Source of the DNA: Gracilaria gracilis
Lineage: Eukaryota; Rhodophyta; Florideophyceae; Gracilariales; Gracilariaceae
Length of the DNA: 64,000 nucleotides
Direction: 5' to 3'
NCBI GenBank assembly: GCA_030374805.1
Contig: JARGSG010000001.1
Coordinates: 992,001 to 1,056,000 of the forward strand
Shown here: positions 9,832 to 20,641 of the stretch, one piece after another
Layout: the number at the start of each line of letters is the position of its first letter
Position numbering within the stretch: the stretch's first letter is position 1
Notes under the pieces: model-generated
Database searches by the model: none
Told to the model about the DNA's origin: nothing
What the model saw: the letters and a program-made list of their open reading frames with translations, nothing else
Position numbers and translations under genes: made by a program

Positions 9832-11865
9832 TGCACCAAACATTGGCCAGTAGACCAAAGTAGGTCGCTTTAGCACTTAAAATTTCCAACAATCCCCACG
9901 CCTCGATGACCATCAGATCTCGAAACTACTCTAGCTCAAGAACGGCTCATAAACATTAACTTCTGATGGCACCATCGGTTTTGGCGGGCTTTCTTCAATA
10001 TATAGGCGTCATCTCATCATTCCAAACCATCTGGTTCGTCTTCAAATACGTTTGCATCTCAAGACTATAACGCCTTCGCTCACCCAACTTGTGAGTAGCC
10101 CTCATGCCCCGCAAACGTGTGATCGCTCCGAAACAGGGCGTCCTACATCAACATCTCGCCGCTGCCTTATTGAGCCTTCGCACCACCACAATCTCCATCA
10201 GAAAATGCGCCAAAGAGCATAATGTTCCCTACTCCACGTTACAGCGAATATATCGCAAACCATCAAACACAACGCCACGCGGCAAACAAGGAAGACGAAC
10301 ACTGTTCTCAAAGGCCGAAGAGAATGTGTTCAAGAACAGCCTTTTGTCTTTTTCTCACAAAGGCACGCCACTATCGAGAGAATGCTTCAAAGATTTGGTG
10401 CGTCACTACGTGCAATCGTTACCACCACAACGTAGATCAAAACTTCCATTTAACAACGACAGGCCAGGCGATGGTTTCGTTCGTAAGTTTCTGGGGCGCC
10501 ATCCCGAAGTCACATTGAAAAGAAGAACGAATCTGGAGAAACCAAGGCAAATTGCAATGTCTCCCACAAATTTGGCCAAGCACTTTGCTCGTTTGAAGCA
10601 AGTGTACGAGGAGTATCAAATAGCCTCGCCCGAACAGATCTTCAACCTTGATGAAAGTGGCTTCTCGACGCGTACAGCATCACGATCGAGAGCCAAAGCC
10701 ATGTTCGACGCACGGGGGTCGCAGCAATTCTGTTGAACTGAAGTGGTCATCCAATGCCCAACATGTGACAATCATGCCGGTTGTGTCGGCGGATGGTCGT
10801 GCTTGGAGCCCTTTAGCCGTCTTGCCAGGCAAGCAGGCAAAGTATCGGCGACGTAGTGATGGAACCATTGAAACTCCTTCCACCTTTCTACCACCAACGT
10901 CGTATTGTGTCTATCGGGAAACCGCGGGGGTAGACAGCGACATTTTTTACCGGTGGGGACAGAAGTTCGTTGAAGAAACAAGCCGCCTTCGCGAAAGGTA
11001 CCGTAACATTGTGCTTGCGCTTGATGGCTATGGCGCGCACTGTACCTTCAAGATATTGCAGCTCTTCAAGGAGAATCGAATTCTAGTGATCGGTCTTCCA
11101 GCGCACACCAGTCACCGCACGCAACCACTTGACTTCTCGGTATTTTCACCATACAAAAGCGCGTTTCGTAATGACCTCAACCGACGAACAATTCTGGTGA
11201 AAGACGACGTTAAAAACGATATTTATACTGTCTGTGAGCTCCTCACTACTTCGTACAACCGCGCTGTTACTTTCCAGAATATCATGAGTGGATTCGCTGC
11301 CTGCGGGTTATGGAACTCTACGAAGAGAAGTGTGGACGCCAGTGTGATCAAAGAGACGGATATTACCAATTGGGAAGGTGCAGAGACACAGGCTGCAGCC
11401 TTTCGGAATTACCACAAACTTGTAGCATCTTTTACGTCCTCTTGTAACCTGTTACGCAGTGATGGGGAGGTGTTAGTGAATGGAACATTGAACACGACCA
11501 GCGGATTACTGCTTACTGAAGAAAGAGTTCTTACAGAGTTGAGGGAACGCGAGCGGCAGCGTGAGCAGGCAGAGAAGGACAAGGAAAGACGTGCAGCGGA
11601 GGCGGAGGAAAGACGTCTTGAGAAGCAGCGGGAGCAAGTCGAACGTCAGCGTTTGCGGGCTCAAGCTGAGCGCGACAAGCAGGCGCATCAGACTTGGCTT
11701 GCTCGTCGCCCTCAACGCGCCTTAATTCTCCAAGCCAGCCGATCTGCTCGAAGGCAGACTGCAAGGTTAAGAGCGAGCTTTGGCGTCTCGGATATTCAGG
11801 GTACACATCATTTTTTGTAGGTTTTTGAGGCATGACCACGGCGCGTGTGGCCCATGTTTGGTGCA
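9832..11865 (+). mobile_element. pogo-type (Tc1/mariner superfamily) DNA transposon, disabled
   Basis: A transposase gene is bracketed by an imperfect inverted repeat. The left copy TGCACCAAACATTGGCCA is at 9832-9849 and the right copy, read on the minus strand, is TGCACCAAACATGGGCCA at 11865-11848. They match at 17 of 18 positions. No clean TA duplication is visible next to these repeats, so the true ends may lie a little outside. The transposase carries a frameshift, so this copy is probably non-autonomous. Confidence 0.6.
10104..11820 (+). pseudogene. pogo-like DDE transposase with one frameshift
   Basis: The first part (10104-10736) has an N-terminal helix-turn-helix of the CENP-B/pogo kind (psq-like STLQRIYRK), then a CENP-B-type DNA-binding half, then FNLDESGFS, the first catalytic Asp. 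The frame then breaks. The second frame, open from 10648 to 11820, carries VLALDGYGAH (second Asp) and LPAHTSHRTQPLD (third Asp), the DDE_1 signature. The break lies in a run of five G at about 10708-10713; one G fewer would restore the frame. The tail is a long Glu/Arg/Gln coiled coil (about 11520-11700), common in this family. Apart from the single indel the gene looks young. Confidence 0.85.
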
Positions 11866-12075
11866 TTCTGAGGTTCCTGAAGGATAACGAACTGATCTCT
11901 CTGTGTGGCCATTATGGATCCATTTGGACTACAAAGGCCAAATTTGAACATTATGACTTGTAACAGAGGTTTACAGGAGTGTTTAGAGGTACTTTGAAGG
12001 GATATAAAGCACTTCTTCCAAGAAAAGTTTTTAATTCTTCAAAAGTGACTCATCTTTTGGTAGCTTATGATACTC

Positions 12076-12903
12076 CTACCCTTGGTAATTGCTGCAGTGC
12101 CCATTGCTAGACTTGAGGCGCAACAGCGCCTCGGCCACGGCATGCGATTCGTTCCTTCGCCCGCGCCCGCAGTTAGTCAGAGGGTTAGCCAAGTTTTGTT
12201 TGAACGAGGGGTAGCGGAACAGTTGATGCGGCGACGTAATCGATGCCGCCGCAGATGTTCTGGGCTGCATGTGTCCCCGCGTGTGCGCCGCACGCGGCAC
12301 GTAGCTCGGTAGGGCACAAGCGCCCATGGCTGCATACGGCGTTATGCAAGACGCACACGGCAACACGTGCTGATGAAGCTGTTGTTGTTGTTGTTGTTGA
12401 TACGGTGTGGTGGGAACACCAACCGCCACCGCTTGCAAGTCTGTGTACGGAAGCGCCACCAATTGCGGTACGAACGCCGCGTCGTATGCCATGCGGGTAA
12501 CAGGTGCCCGATAGTAATGCATCGGCGCCGCGCTCGCCGGCAGTAAGAACGGCGTGCTATGCGTAGAGGACTGCGAAGACGTCGTACGAGTCGAGCTCTT
12601 CTGCGAAGGTAGACGTTTTACACGCGCGCGCATGCGCTGCTTTTGCCATTTTGTCGATGCCGCCACTCGACGCGCACAGTGTACCGAGCAGAAGCGACCA
12701 GAGCCATAAGAGGCATCGTGCGGCGATTGACAACCCTCGCACAGCGGCGTGGCCGACTGCTCACGCCGCGCACAAGCCGGCGACGAAGGCGAAGGAGAAG
12801 ACGAACGCGACGGCGGCGACGACGACGGCGGCGGTTTACGCCCGTCGGATCGCGGCGACGCGCCACCGTTGAGCAGAACGCGGACAGGGGAATTGTGTGC
12901 CAT
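12076..12903 (-). CDS. Small zinc-finger protein with YGSGRFCS motif and poly-Q
   Basis: The 275-residue product has a basic Ser/Pro-rich N-terminus and a compact Cys cluster, CEGC...YGSGRFCSVHCARR, at about residues 55-84. This C-x2-C-x(n)-YGSGRFC-x3-C arrangement recurs in plant, amoebal and fungal regulators and is usually read as a small zinc ribbon near the start of DNA-binding or chromatin proteins. A basic KWQKQRMRARVKR stretch follows, a likely nuclear signal. A Q7 run lies near 172. The rest is low-complexity and GC-rich. It is probably a nuclear regulator; no specific role can be given. Confidence 0.7.
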   Translation of the reverse strand: MAHNSPVRVLLNGGASPRSDGRKPPPSSSPPSRSSSPSPSSPACARREQSATPLCEGCQSPHDASYGSGRFCSVHCARRVAASTKWQKQRMRARVKRLPSQKSSTRTTSSQSSTHSTPFLLPASAAPMHYYRAPVTRMAYDAAFVPQLVALPYTDLQAVAVGVPTTPYQQQQQQQLHQHVLPCASCITPYAAMGACALPSYVPRAAHTRGHMQPRTSAAASITSPHQLFRYPSFKQNLANPLTNCGRGRRNESHAVAEALLRLKSSNGHCSNYQG

Positions 12904-13077
12904 TGCGGGGGAAGAACAAAGCGGAAGACATGCGCCTCAAGCACGAGGCAAGCGAGAAGCAAGCGGGCGGCGCGCGCAGAGCCCGAGCTGATCAAGTCGC
13001 GATTTGCAAAGCGACGCGTGCGGCGGCGTGCGGCGCGCAACAAACGCCAAGATTCGGCGCTGAAACCCTACGCCCAA

Positions 13078-14451
13078 TCAATGCGCCGCCACGTGAAGCA
13101 CCACGTACGACACGGCGCGCGTGGCCTCGTGATGTACCGAACCATCGCGCCGCACAGCCACCAATCGCACGCGTTCGGGCGTCGCCGTCGATGCGAATAA
13201 TCTCAAACTTCCCGCGCCCCGAACCACAAAGTAGAAGCCAAAGCGCAACGCCGCACCTGCCTCGCCTGCGCCGCCGCCGCCGTCTTCCGCGCGCCACACC
13301 ATTTCCGCGCTGAGCGGCACGCTCTCAATGCCGCCACCGCCGCTGCTGCCGGTGGCGCCTGCGCATAGCGTCAGTTCACCGCCGCGGGCTCGCACCACTT
13401 CGCGCACGCCGGTGGACGCTCGCCAGCCGCGCCCGCGCCGCGCGTGGCGCACGGTGCGCCCGTTTGCGGACGCAAAGACCGTCGTGGGCGTTTCGGTGGC
13501 CATGAAGCTGCCTACCAGTCGTACCACGAAGGCGCGCCCCGATACCGTTTCCCAGCAGCGGTGCTGCGTGCAGATGCGTGGTAGAAGTGTGGGCGTCAGC
13601 GTTGCGGATGTGCCGTCCCCTTCGTCGGCGTAACTGGCAAACACCAATTGGGGGCGTATTCCCTCGCTCCAGCTTATCAGTTGTTGTCGACGGCGTGGAT
13701 TCACGCCGATTGCGCTCAACGCTGAGCTCCATACGCTTCCACTCTTTCTCCCAAGTCTTGCTGTACTGCGAGTACGTTCTGTGGGGCGTGGCACTCGTTC
13801 TGGTATGCGGATTGGCTCGTCTGCGCGCAGGAAGCTTAAAGGTACGCTCGCTCGCGAGTGGCGCGACGTCGATGTTGGCACGCGGTGCAAAAACATTGCC
13901 CCACTGTTGTTCAGCCTCACACCTCCTCGCTTCCATGCACCTCGACGAGCAGCCTTTGCGATTTCAGCAATGCCCGCAGCGTCTTCGACAGCTGCTTGTG
14001 TCTGTTGGTCCTTCTTCGTTTCACACGTAGTCTTAGAGTCATCTTTGCCGTTGTCCGGCGTTCTATTGTTATCAGCTGATACGTGGGACGATGGTACACT
14101 TATATGGGATGCACTGCGCCTATAGAGAGGAACGTCTTCTGTAACTCCGGCTCTGTTCACAGATGTTCGTGAGTCCGCCTTGTACGGCCCATCCTGTACC
14201 TCGTCTTCTGTCTCTCCTTCTATTCTGTGATTTCCTTCGCTGTAGTCTCTGTTCTGTGCTTCCAGGTTTGCGTTCCCTTGCGTAGATGCATTCGTACGAC
14301 CGAATTGCCGAAGAGTTTCACCAGCAGCCAGTTCCTCCGTTATCTTGCTATCATCTCGTGGGCGTACTTCTGGGTTAGTGTCCATTCCCGACGAGATTGT
14401 TTTCATTCTTTGGAGTACTTGACTGCCTTCTCCGCGCACCCATGAATACAT
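13078..14451 (-). CDS. Unrecognised protein, acidic N-half and beta-rich C-half
   Basis: From the ATG at 14451 the frame gives about 457 residues. The first ~150 are polar, acidic and disordered. The middle is basic with many Arg/Ser. The C-terminal ~200 residues are rich in Val, Gly, Arg and Ala with alternating strand-like patterns (for example FVVRLVGSF, FGFYFVVRG, VRLVAVRRDG), suggesting a beta-sandwich ending at the stop. The 3' half is very GC-rich and open in several frames, so the exact end is less certain than usual. No signal peptide, TM helix or catalytic motif is seen, and I do not recognise the family. Confidence 0.55.
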   Translation of the reverse strand: MYSWVRGEGSQVLQRMKTISSGMDTNPEVRPRDDSKITEELAAGETLRQFGRTNASTQGNANLEAQNRDYSEGNHRIEGETEDEVQDGPYKADSRTSVNRAGVTEDVPLYRRSASHISVPSSHVSADNNRTPDNGKDDSKTTCETKKDQQTQAAVEDAAGIAEIAKAARRGAWKRGGVRLNNSGAMFLHRVPTSTSRHSRASVPLSFLRADEPIRIPERVPRPTERTRSTARLGRKSGSVWSSALSAIGVNPRRRQQLISWSEGIRPQLVFASYADEGDGTSATLTPTLLPRICTQHRCWETVSGRAFVVRLVGSFMATETPTTVFASANGRTVRHARRGRGWRASTGVREVVRARGGELTLCAGATGSSGGGGIESVPLSAEMVWRAEDGGGGAGEAGAALRFGFYFVVRGAGSLRLFASTATPERVRLVAVRRDGSVHHEATRAVSYVVLHVAAH

Positions 14452-15430
14452 TTTGTAGTTCTCAACGCAGGTTTGCCGACTCAAACGGTGTAGGTTCCAA
14501 GCAGACCAAAAGCAACTCAATAGAGCGTTTGTAACCTGTTGTAGCTTCTTCTAGCCTGATGGTCAAATGTGGCTTTTGTTCACCATCTTGCTGGCTTCAA
14601 GCTCTGCGCCTCTTGTCCTAACCGTTTTCCTATTTCTCGGTTGATACCCGTTTCTGAGCGCATAGCCACAGCAACTTTTGGAAACTATCGAAATGCGCAG
14701 GGACAGTACCGTTGAAGAAAATGGTTTGGCTTTTCGAAGGTGTGCTCAGCAACATTCCTCGTACATTCCAAGGTTAGATTTGTCACTATGTACATGATGG
14801 CAGTATCATTTGATCTCACAGGCCTATAAATGTTGGCCCACCCCGGAACGTTTCTCTCAGCTGAATCGTACTTGACACACATCTGAACGGATAATCCTCT
14901 TACCGTTTGTTGAGTTCTGCATTTCACATATTAGATATCCAAAAATAGATTTACATGGGCTCAAACGCATGCCTCGGTTTCTGGTATACATATAGAAGTG
15001 CAAACATAGGCCATGTTCCCTGAGTTAAGGATGGGCAGCGCTGACCGGTTATGAAAGATGAGTTTTTGTTCTACATGTTCTTGATCATCACAATGATGAG
15101 CCCGACCAGTTTTGTACGACATAACACGACTGGAGAGCAAATGTTTATATATGTTTGCAACTCTCAAGATCAATCACGATGATTGCTCTCAGTATAGATT
15201 GTACCTTTCAGACTCTAAATTTGGACCCGCTAGTCGCTCGAAGTGTCCATGACCGAACAGAATTCCTAGACAAGCAGATGACGATTTGAGTACCATTGTA
15301 TGTGGTTGTGTATTAGTACATATGATAAAACTATTAACTCAAAGTCAAACAACAATGCCATGGCCATTGGTTAGATGGAGGCCACCTTTTTCACAAATAT
15401 GATCCCACATACATTTGAAGGGCTTGGTTC
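14452..15430. other. Intergenic stretch, nothing recognised
   Basis: About 980 bases between two minus-strand genes. Only short open frames without family resemblance are present. It should contain the promoter of the gene at 13078-14451 and the 3' UTR of ZFPL1. Confidence 0.5.
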
Positions 15431-16620
15431 CTACTGGATTAGTCCTGGAACACTTTCCTGGTTTCCTGCATTCCGGGGCTGGATAAATGCAGGGTTCACC
15501 CTAACATGTGGTAGAGAGACGTGCTCAACACTCGGTTTCGCGACAACGCTTAACTCCTCCTCCCCAGACATGAGGAAGCCGACCAAGACGATACAGGCCA
15601 CACAAGCAATCACAGTTAAAAGCTGTTTTCGGTTGGTTGACATAAGAAGCTTTCTGAGCTCAATCAGTCGCCTATTACCAAGTTTCATCACCTTTCGCAT
15701 CGAAGTAGACGTAAGGAGACCCCCCGATTGAGACTCACGCTTAACCGTTTTCATCGCTGGACCGTTGCCGTCCTTATTCTGTGGGAGGGGCTCCAAGTCT
15801 AGACGCAGCTCACCCGTTTTGGTCTGCTGTGGAGACGGAAGCGTTCTTTTCGCCATAGAAACGCGAGAAGGAGTACCGTCTGCATTGGATTTTGCCTTAA
15901 GCGCGCCCTGAGGACCAATACCATCGCTGCAATCTGTTTCAGATAAAACTTTAGAGGTAGTCTCTGAATCTGTCTGACGTTGTGCGTTAGGGTGTTCTAC
16001 ACGTTGCTCGAGTTTTAGATTGATGGTATTTCGTGATGAGGATGACTTCCATTTAGCGGAATCATCCCAGGAAGAGGCAGTAGTGATCGTAGGCGCACTG
16101 AAGTGGGTAACAGTCACCATGTTCCTCAGCCGTTTCCTTATGGCGTGGGTTAATTGAGAGGTACTATTACTGTCAAAAAGTGGAGTTTGACATACAGAGC
16201 AATTGTGTTCCGGGGGGTGGGAAGCTTCGATACAAGAAGCGTGCTCAACGTCTGCAAATGAAACAAAAGGATGTCAAAACAAGCTTGAAAACAATCAAAG
16301 GTCGCCAGAAAGTAGTGGGAACTTACGAAGACAGGTGCGTCGAACGTTATCACCGTCGACGTCTAGCTCCTCACCGCAGGCAGGACAAATTGGGGGCCAA
16401 TCGTAGGAAGAGTTTTCGATGAAATTACGATAGGTCCAAACTACGCACTGCACAGATAGATGGTCAGTAGAGGAAATCGCGATGGTGGTAGACTTGGAAA
16501 TGGGTAGCTCACTCTTCTGTGTACAGATTCATCGGTAACCAAGCAACCGTCACAGACAAACGCCTGATGCACGAAACAGAAATGTTGCGTGTGGGAGCGG
16601 CATGTACCGCAGCGGCCCAT
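15431..16620 (-). CDS. ZFPL1: ZFPL1 Golgi zinc-finger membrane protein (3 exons)
   Basis: Exons at 16620-16513, 16447-16327 and 16251-15431 join in frame to 349 residues; introns are 65 and 75 nt with GTGAGC and GTAAGT donors. Exon 1 carries the B-box-like ligands C4, C7, C15, H18, C23 and C26. Exon 2 continues CVVWTYRNF and gives the ring pair C57-x2-C60. Exon 3 completes the ring with VEHASC and CSVC. A long polar linker follows. A single TM helix (about 286-305) lies near the C-terminus, after which LPHVRVNP matches the end of animal ZFPL1. In animals ZFPL1 is a cis-Golgi tail-anchored protein that binds GM130. The three exons taken alone look like unrelated fragments; the splicing and the TM tail make the call secure. 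Confidence 0.88.
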
Positions 16621-17006
16621 GACGGACTTGCGAGTAATTAGAGCGTACGCAACCAACTTCTGAGCCGTGCTCCGAGCTTCGAATTGATGATTGCCGCAAA
16701 GCCGAGAACTACTTGCGAATTGGGTGATATATCCGCATTCAAATCTGCTCAACCTGCACATCACTTGAACGTAGATGCTGACACCTTGGATATGACGTGG
16801 CACACGTGGTGTAGCTGTCTATTGACCTACGCTCATGAATCATGAGCTCCACAAGCACATGCAAAGCAGCATTCACATCCATCTTCCCCGGACTGTCGAA
16901 TGCGGCTGCCACAATAGATGTACATGGGATAGCGTTTGCCTCCCATCGCCACCCGCTTTGCGCTTTCCACGACTCTTTTCACCACCCCGTACGACACGCG
17001 AGAAAA

Positions 17007-17447
17007 ATGAGCTCTGCTGTTAACACCCTAAAGGGCTTGTGGGCCAAGGATCCCGTCGTCTGTTTTGCTTGCGTTCTAGGTGCAGTTGGTATGAAATACC
17101 CACCAATTTGAAAGCGAGAGCGTTCCGAACTCCTTTTCGTTCCGAGCTCCTTTTCGTTCCGATAGGAGCAATATGCTAACCTGCAATTTTCTCATGCTGA
17201 TGGCCACTTTTCAATAAAAAGGCATGATTCTGCCCGTCACCGTACCTAGGTACTGGGGTCGCTATCCGGATCAGATTGTAAAGGACGAGCAAAATGCCGC
17301 CGCAGAAGCTGTGCGTCTCGACGCACTCAGAAGATCAGGTATGTGTTTTGGACTCAACCTATATCGAAAACGTTCATATCCTAACCTAATATATCATCAA
17401 TTGTATATCTCTTTGCGCTCGAACTTAATACAGGGCTTCACAAGTGA
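17007..17447 (+). CDS. NDUFA3: NDUFA3-like subunit of mitochondrial complex I (3 exons)
   Basis: Exons 17007-17088, 17222-17338 and 17434-17447 join to a 70-residue protein. The introns (133 and 95 nt) both contain CTAAC and both start GTATG. The product begins MSSAVNTLKGLWAKDPV, then a hydrophobic helix ending GMILPVTVPRYWGRY. This parallels animal NDUFA3, where an LKNAWDKEPV start is followed by one membrane helix ending ILPPLSPYFKY. NDUFA3 is an accessory subunit in the membrane arm of NADH dehydrogenase. The last exon encodes only three full codons before TGA. The acceptor of intron 1 (AATAAAAAG) is weak, but the frame and length fit. Most likely correct. Confidence 0.72.
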
Positions 17448-17676
17448 TATCAGTACACTCATAACACTAGCGCGAGCTCTGCATTTCGATAACAAGCCTG
17501 AGGCTTCAATTCTCAGTACCGATTGTATCCCTCAAATGTCACATCTAGATACAGGACAAGCAGAAAGTACACAAATTCTCAATCGCAGCGAATCCAGCCG
17601 GCCCCGACGTATCTTGTACTATGCTACGAGCTTTGGAACAATGTAGATACTTTCCAGACCCTACCATGTGGCGTGC

Positions 17677-18599
17677 TTATGAGCCGGTGAAGATGTTGAA
17701 TCCGCTAGTTATCAGATAAACGACCTGCAGCGCAAAGAACAGCATCATGATCCGCCGTAACCGATCTATACTTCGCCTTTCCCCCATCCGAACTCTTCGG
17801 ATTTCTGAATAGCTCACAAAAAGGGAAAAACTGTTAGCACAGACCCATATGGAATATAGTATATAGCCGTCTAGCATCAACATAGGCACGTAGCTTGCCA
17901 TCGTACCTTTGATTTCTGCTTCTAGCGCTATTACCTCTTCCAATAATATGGCTAACCCAGCTATCTGGCCACTGGTACCGCAGTTCTCAATTCCATCCTC
18001 ATAAGTAACCCCCAAGTCGTTCACAAATTGTTTCATGTTCTCGCCCCAGTTGGGCTTCCCTAACGATAGGTGCACGAAGCCAGGCTGGCTATAAAGCTGA
18101 AACTACAACCGGATTACGGTTCACTTACCGCAACGATATGTCGAGAAAAATTACACCTACGCCTTTGGGATACGGGGTAGCAGTTAAGAGTCCAAGACTT
18201 CTCTTTTGGAAAAGAGGGCAACGCTTCGTTTTTAACAGTGACAATGTCAATGCTGGCTTCTCTTAAGAATGTTTCAGCTCGTCAATTTTGTGGTTCAAAG
18301 CGAATCAGCTCGCAGTTATCATGTCCCAGAGAGTCCGCGAGCGGCTTGGTAACTTCGATGATGGTGATGCACTTCGTGCACCTGAAATCCAAACTCTGCC
18401 CTATTTGTGAGGGCAAGTGCTCCCTTGCTGGAAAAAAATTGGTAGCGTAGGATAGATTTGCGGAACTTTTTAAGGGCTGATGAGTCATCATCACTGATGA
18501 GCAATGGGCAACAGAGGAGATCAATCGTGCAACCGACGTAACCGAAGTGTAGAATTCAGCAATTCGCACCACCGCGCGTTGAACCTTTTGGTCGAACAT
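17677..18599 (-). CDS. Candidate two-TM membrane protein, structure uncertain
   Basis: The exon 18096-17677 encodes 139 residues with two hydrophobic segments (near MLMLDGYILYSIWVCANSF and IMMLFFALQVVYLITSGF), a basic loop between them, and a Cys-containing soluble N-part. An upstream frame ends at 18129 in a GTAAGT donor; a 32-nt intron ending TTTCAG would join it in phase 0. That upstream frame runs from 18281. Beyond an in-frame TGA at 18284-18282 the same frame continues to an ATG at 18597-18599, through a CTKC pair. Either an intron is missed, the TGA is a nonsense change, or two genes are present. I do not recognise the family. Confidence 0.4.
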
Positions 18600-18739
18600 T
18601 CGAACGGCGGACTACTTAGCACCCAGACTTGTCTCTTGGGCTTGCTCTTCGAATACAAAAACGGTTGAACAGTGGGAAGGCTCGAACTCTGAAGTGCTGC
18701 AGAACACCAAACTCCTTCAACTCATCCGACGAACAAAGC

Positions 18740-19422
18740 ATGGCAACCTCCACAAACATCTGGCTGCAGAAAGAGATTACATTGAAACAGAGGCAGAGAG
18801 GGTGCCACCTCGTCACCTCAGAAGTTCTCGCCGCCGTAAAGGACGAACTACGTCAGATTAAAGTCGGGATTTTCCATATCTTCATTAAGCACACTTCTGC
18901 CGTAAGTACCGCTGTCTTTGCTTAGTTTTCCTTCTTTTCGATCATGTGGGCGTGAAGCGAGGAAGCCGTTTACTAACTCATATGGGCGTTGGCTTCGAAC
19001 TACTGCTATCATCTTCTTTGTAGAGTTTGTAAGTTGATACTATGTCTTACTGCATCAAATCCTTTTGAATTGGAGGATTTCATGGATTGTTCAACATCTA
19101 ACGGGCCTTTTTGTTTCTTCTTCCAAACAGAACCATTAGCGAAAACGCCGACCCCGACGTCCAGACAGATATGGAAACACATTTGAACCGCATTGTTCCC
19201 GATGTTGGAGACCCTGATTGCCCGGCGATACGACATACTGAGGAGGGTCCAGACGACATGGCAAGTCATGTCAAGAGTGCTTTGACAAGCACATCTTTGT
19301 CGATTCCAATATCAAATGGTCGGCTCGCGTTCGGGACATGGCAGGGGATTTGGTTGCTGGAGCATCGCTTTTTTGGAGGCCCGAGGCGGTTTGTGGTGAC
19401 CATAAACGGTTCCAAGGCATAG
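18740..19422 (+). CDS. YjbQ/UPF0047 family protein with a 5-nt microexon
   Basis: Exons are 18740-18901, 19024-19028 and 19131-19422. They join to 152 residues covering the whole UPF0047 fold: WLQKEITL, RGCHLVTSEVL, FIKHTSASLT, SENADPDV, HLNRIVPD, RHTEEGPDDMASHVK, NGRLAFGTWQGIWLLEHR. The middle exon is just AGTTT, between TTTGTAG and GTAAGT. It restores the conserved Ser-Leu of HTSASLT and the reading phase at once. Both introns carry CTAAC. The E. coli homologue YjbQ has weak thiamine-phosphate-synthase-like activity; the eukaryotic role is unclear. The conserved histidines are all present. The gene is divergent from the uncertain gene at 17677-18599. Confidence 0.88.
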
Positions 19423-20641
19423 GGGACGTGATCTGTACACGAAAACCCCGTGAATACTCATCATGGCTACATGACCTTGAGTCTTCTACGTGTACTTAGA
19501 TACGATCCTGGAGGCTTGTTTGGTACAAAACACACATACGGAGTGTATTGCGGTTTTGTGTCCCTGAAGGGCTCTGGGTATACGCTGCAGGGTGGTTGAG
19601 TGAGAAACTAGACATATAGAAAGAGTGAGCATTTCGGCTTTGAGAAGTAGACTGCTAGTCCCTGTACAACACATACACTTCTGGATACTTTGAAAGTTGC
19701 AACCCCTGATTCCCATCAGATGAGACCAGGATCAGACGTAGAGCCAGAACACATTAGAGTACGACGGTACTCATGCAAAATTCACGCCCCGGGAATATAC
19801 ACACATGCGTGAGCGATGATAATTGAGACCTTCATCATCTTCTCATCCATTCATTGCTTCTTTACTGTGGACAGCAACTTTCTACAGTATTCTAGTGGCA
19901 GTAGAGCTCTTTCTCTGTCCTTTACGAGCGCACTAGTTTAACTATGGCTTGGTGCGGAACGATTCTTTTCGAAGAAACACTCTTTCACAAGGAAAGCCAA
20001 CACTCTAACGGGCCACTTTCTGACTATACTAGCAACCGATTGTTCTTGGCGTTCTCGACGTGAAGGCAGACAAAAACGCCTTGACAACGTAGCTTTGGAT
20101 AAAAGCCTTCTCTCTTTCAATCAAAAGTCCAAGATTTGTGGTTCATTTTTATTGCTACGGTTGCAAATGTTGGTCTTGGTTTACGCTGGGTTCGGCTCCT
20201 TACTGGAGAAATTCTTGTGGCCCTGGCAGTGGGGAACAATGGGCGCGAAGCCATAGCCGTGCAACAAAGGGTGGAAGGCTCGCCCACCGGGATTATGTCC
20301 GGAACGAACGCTAGAGATGTACCATTCTTGATAAGTAACCCTACCAGAATAACCGGACCAGAATAGACCTTCTTGGGCAAGCTCTGGCTGTTCGTGACGT
20401 GGGGGCTGCCATCGACGGTTGACTTTCACAAATACATCACCGTGATTGGCTGCTCATCACCACCACGGAGATATCTACAATATCTCCTACATGTAAGTAA
20501 ACCGCGCTAAACGCTTGGGCGTTGCGGCCGCCTTCTTTTCCGTGCTGTCATTGTCTTCGCATCCGAAACTACCGTTGACACACTCACCCTTACCCTTTGC
20601 CCTTCCTCGTCCTCATCGCGCAACACTGGCATCGTTCCGCA
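19423..20641. other. Intergenic stretch, nothing recognised
   Basis: About 1.2 kb with short open frames only (for example both strands at 20117-20380), none starting with a convincing ATG or resembling a family. The last ~200 bases should be the promoter of the next gene. Confidence 0.5.

Noticed and set aside
12643-13200. Arg-rich 185-codon plus-strand frame
   Set aside because: It is antisense to the zinc-finger gene at 12076-12903 in GC-rich DNA; composition is typical of a shadow frame.
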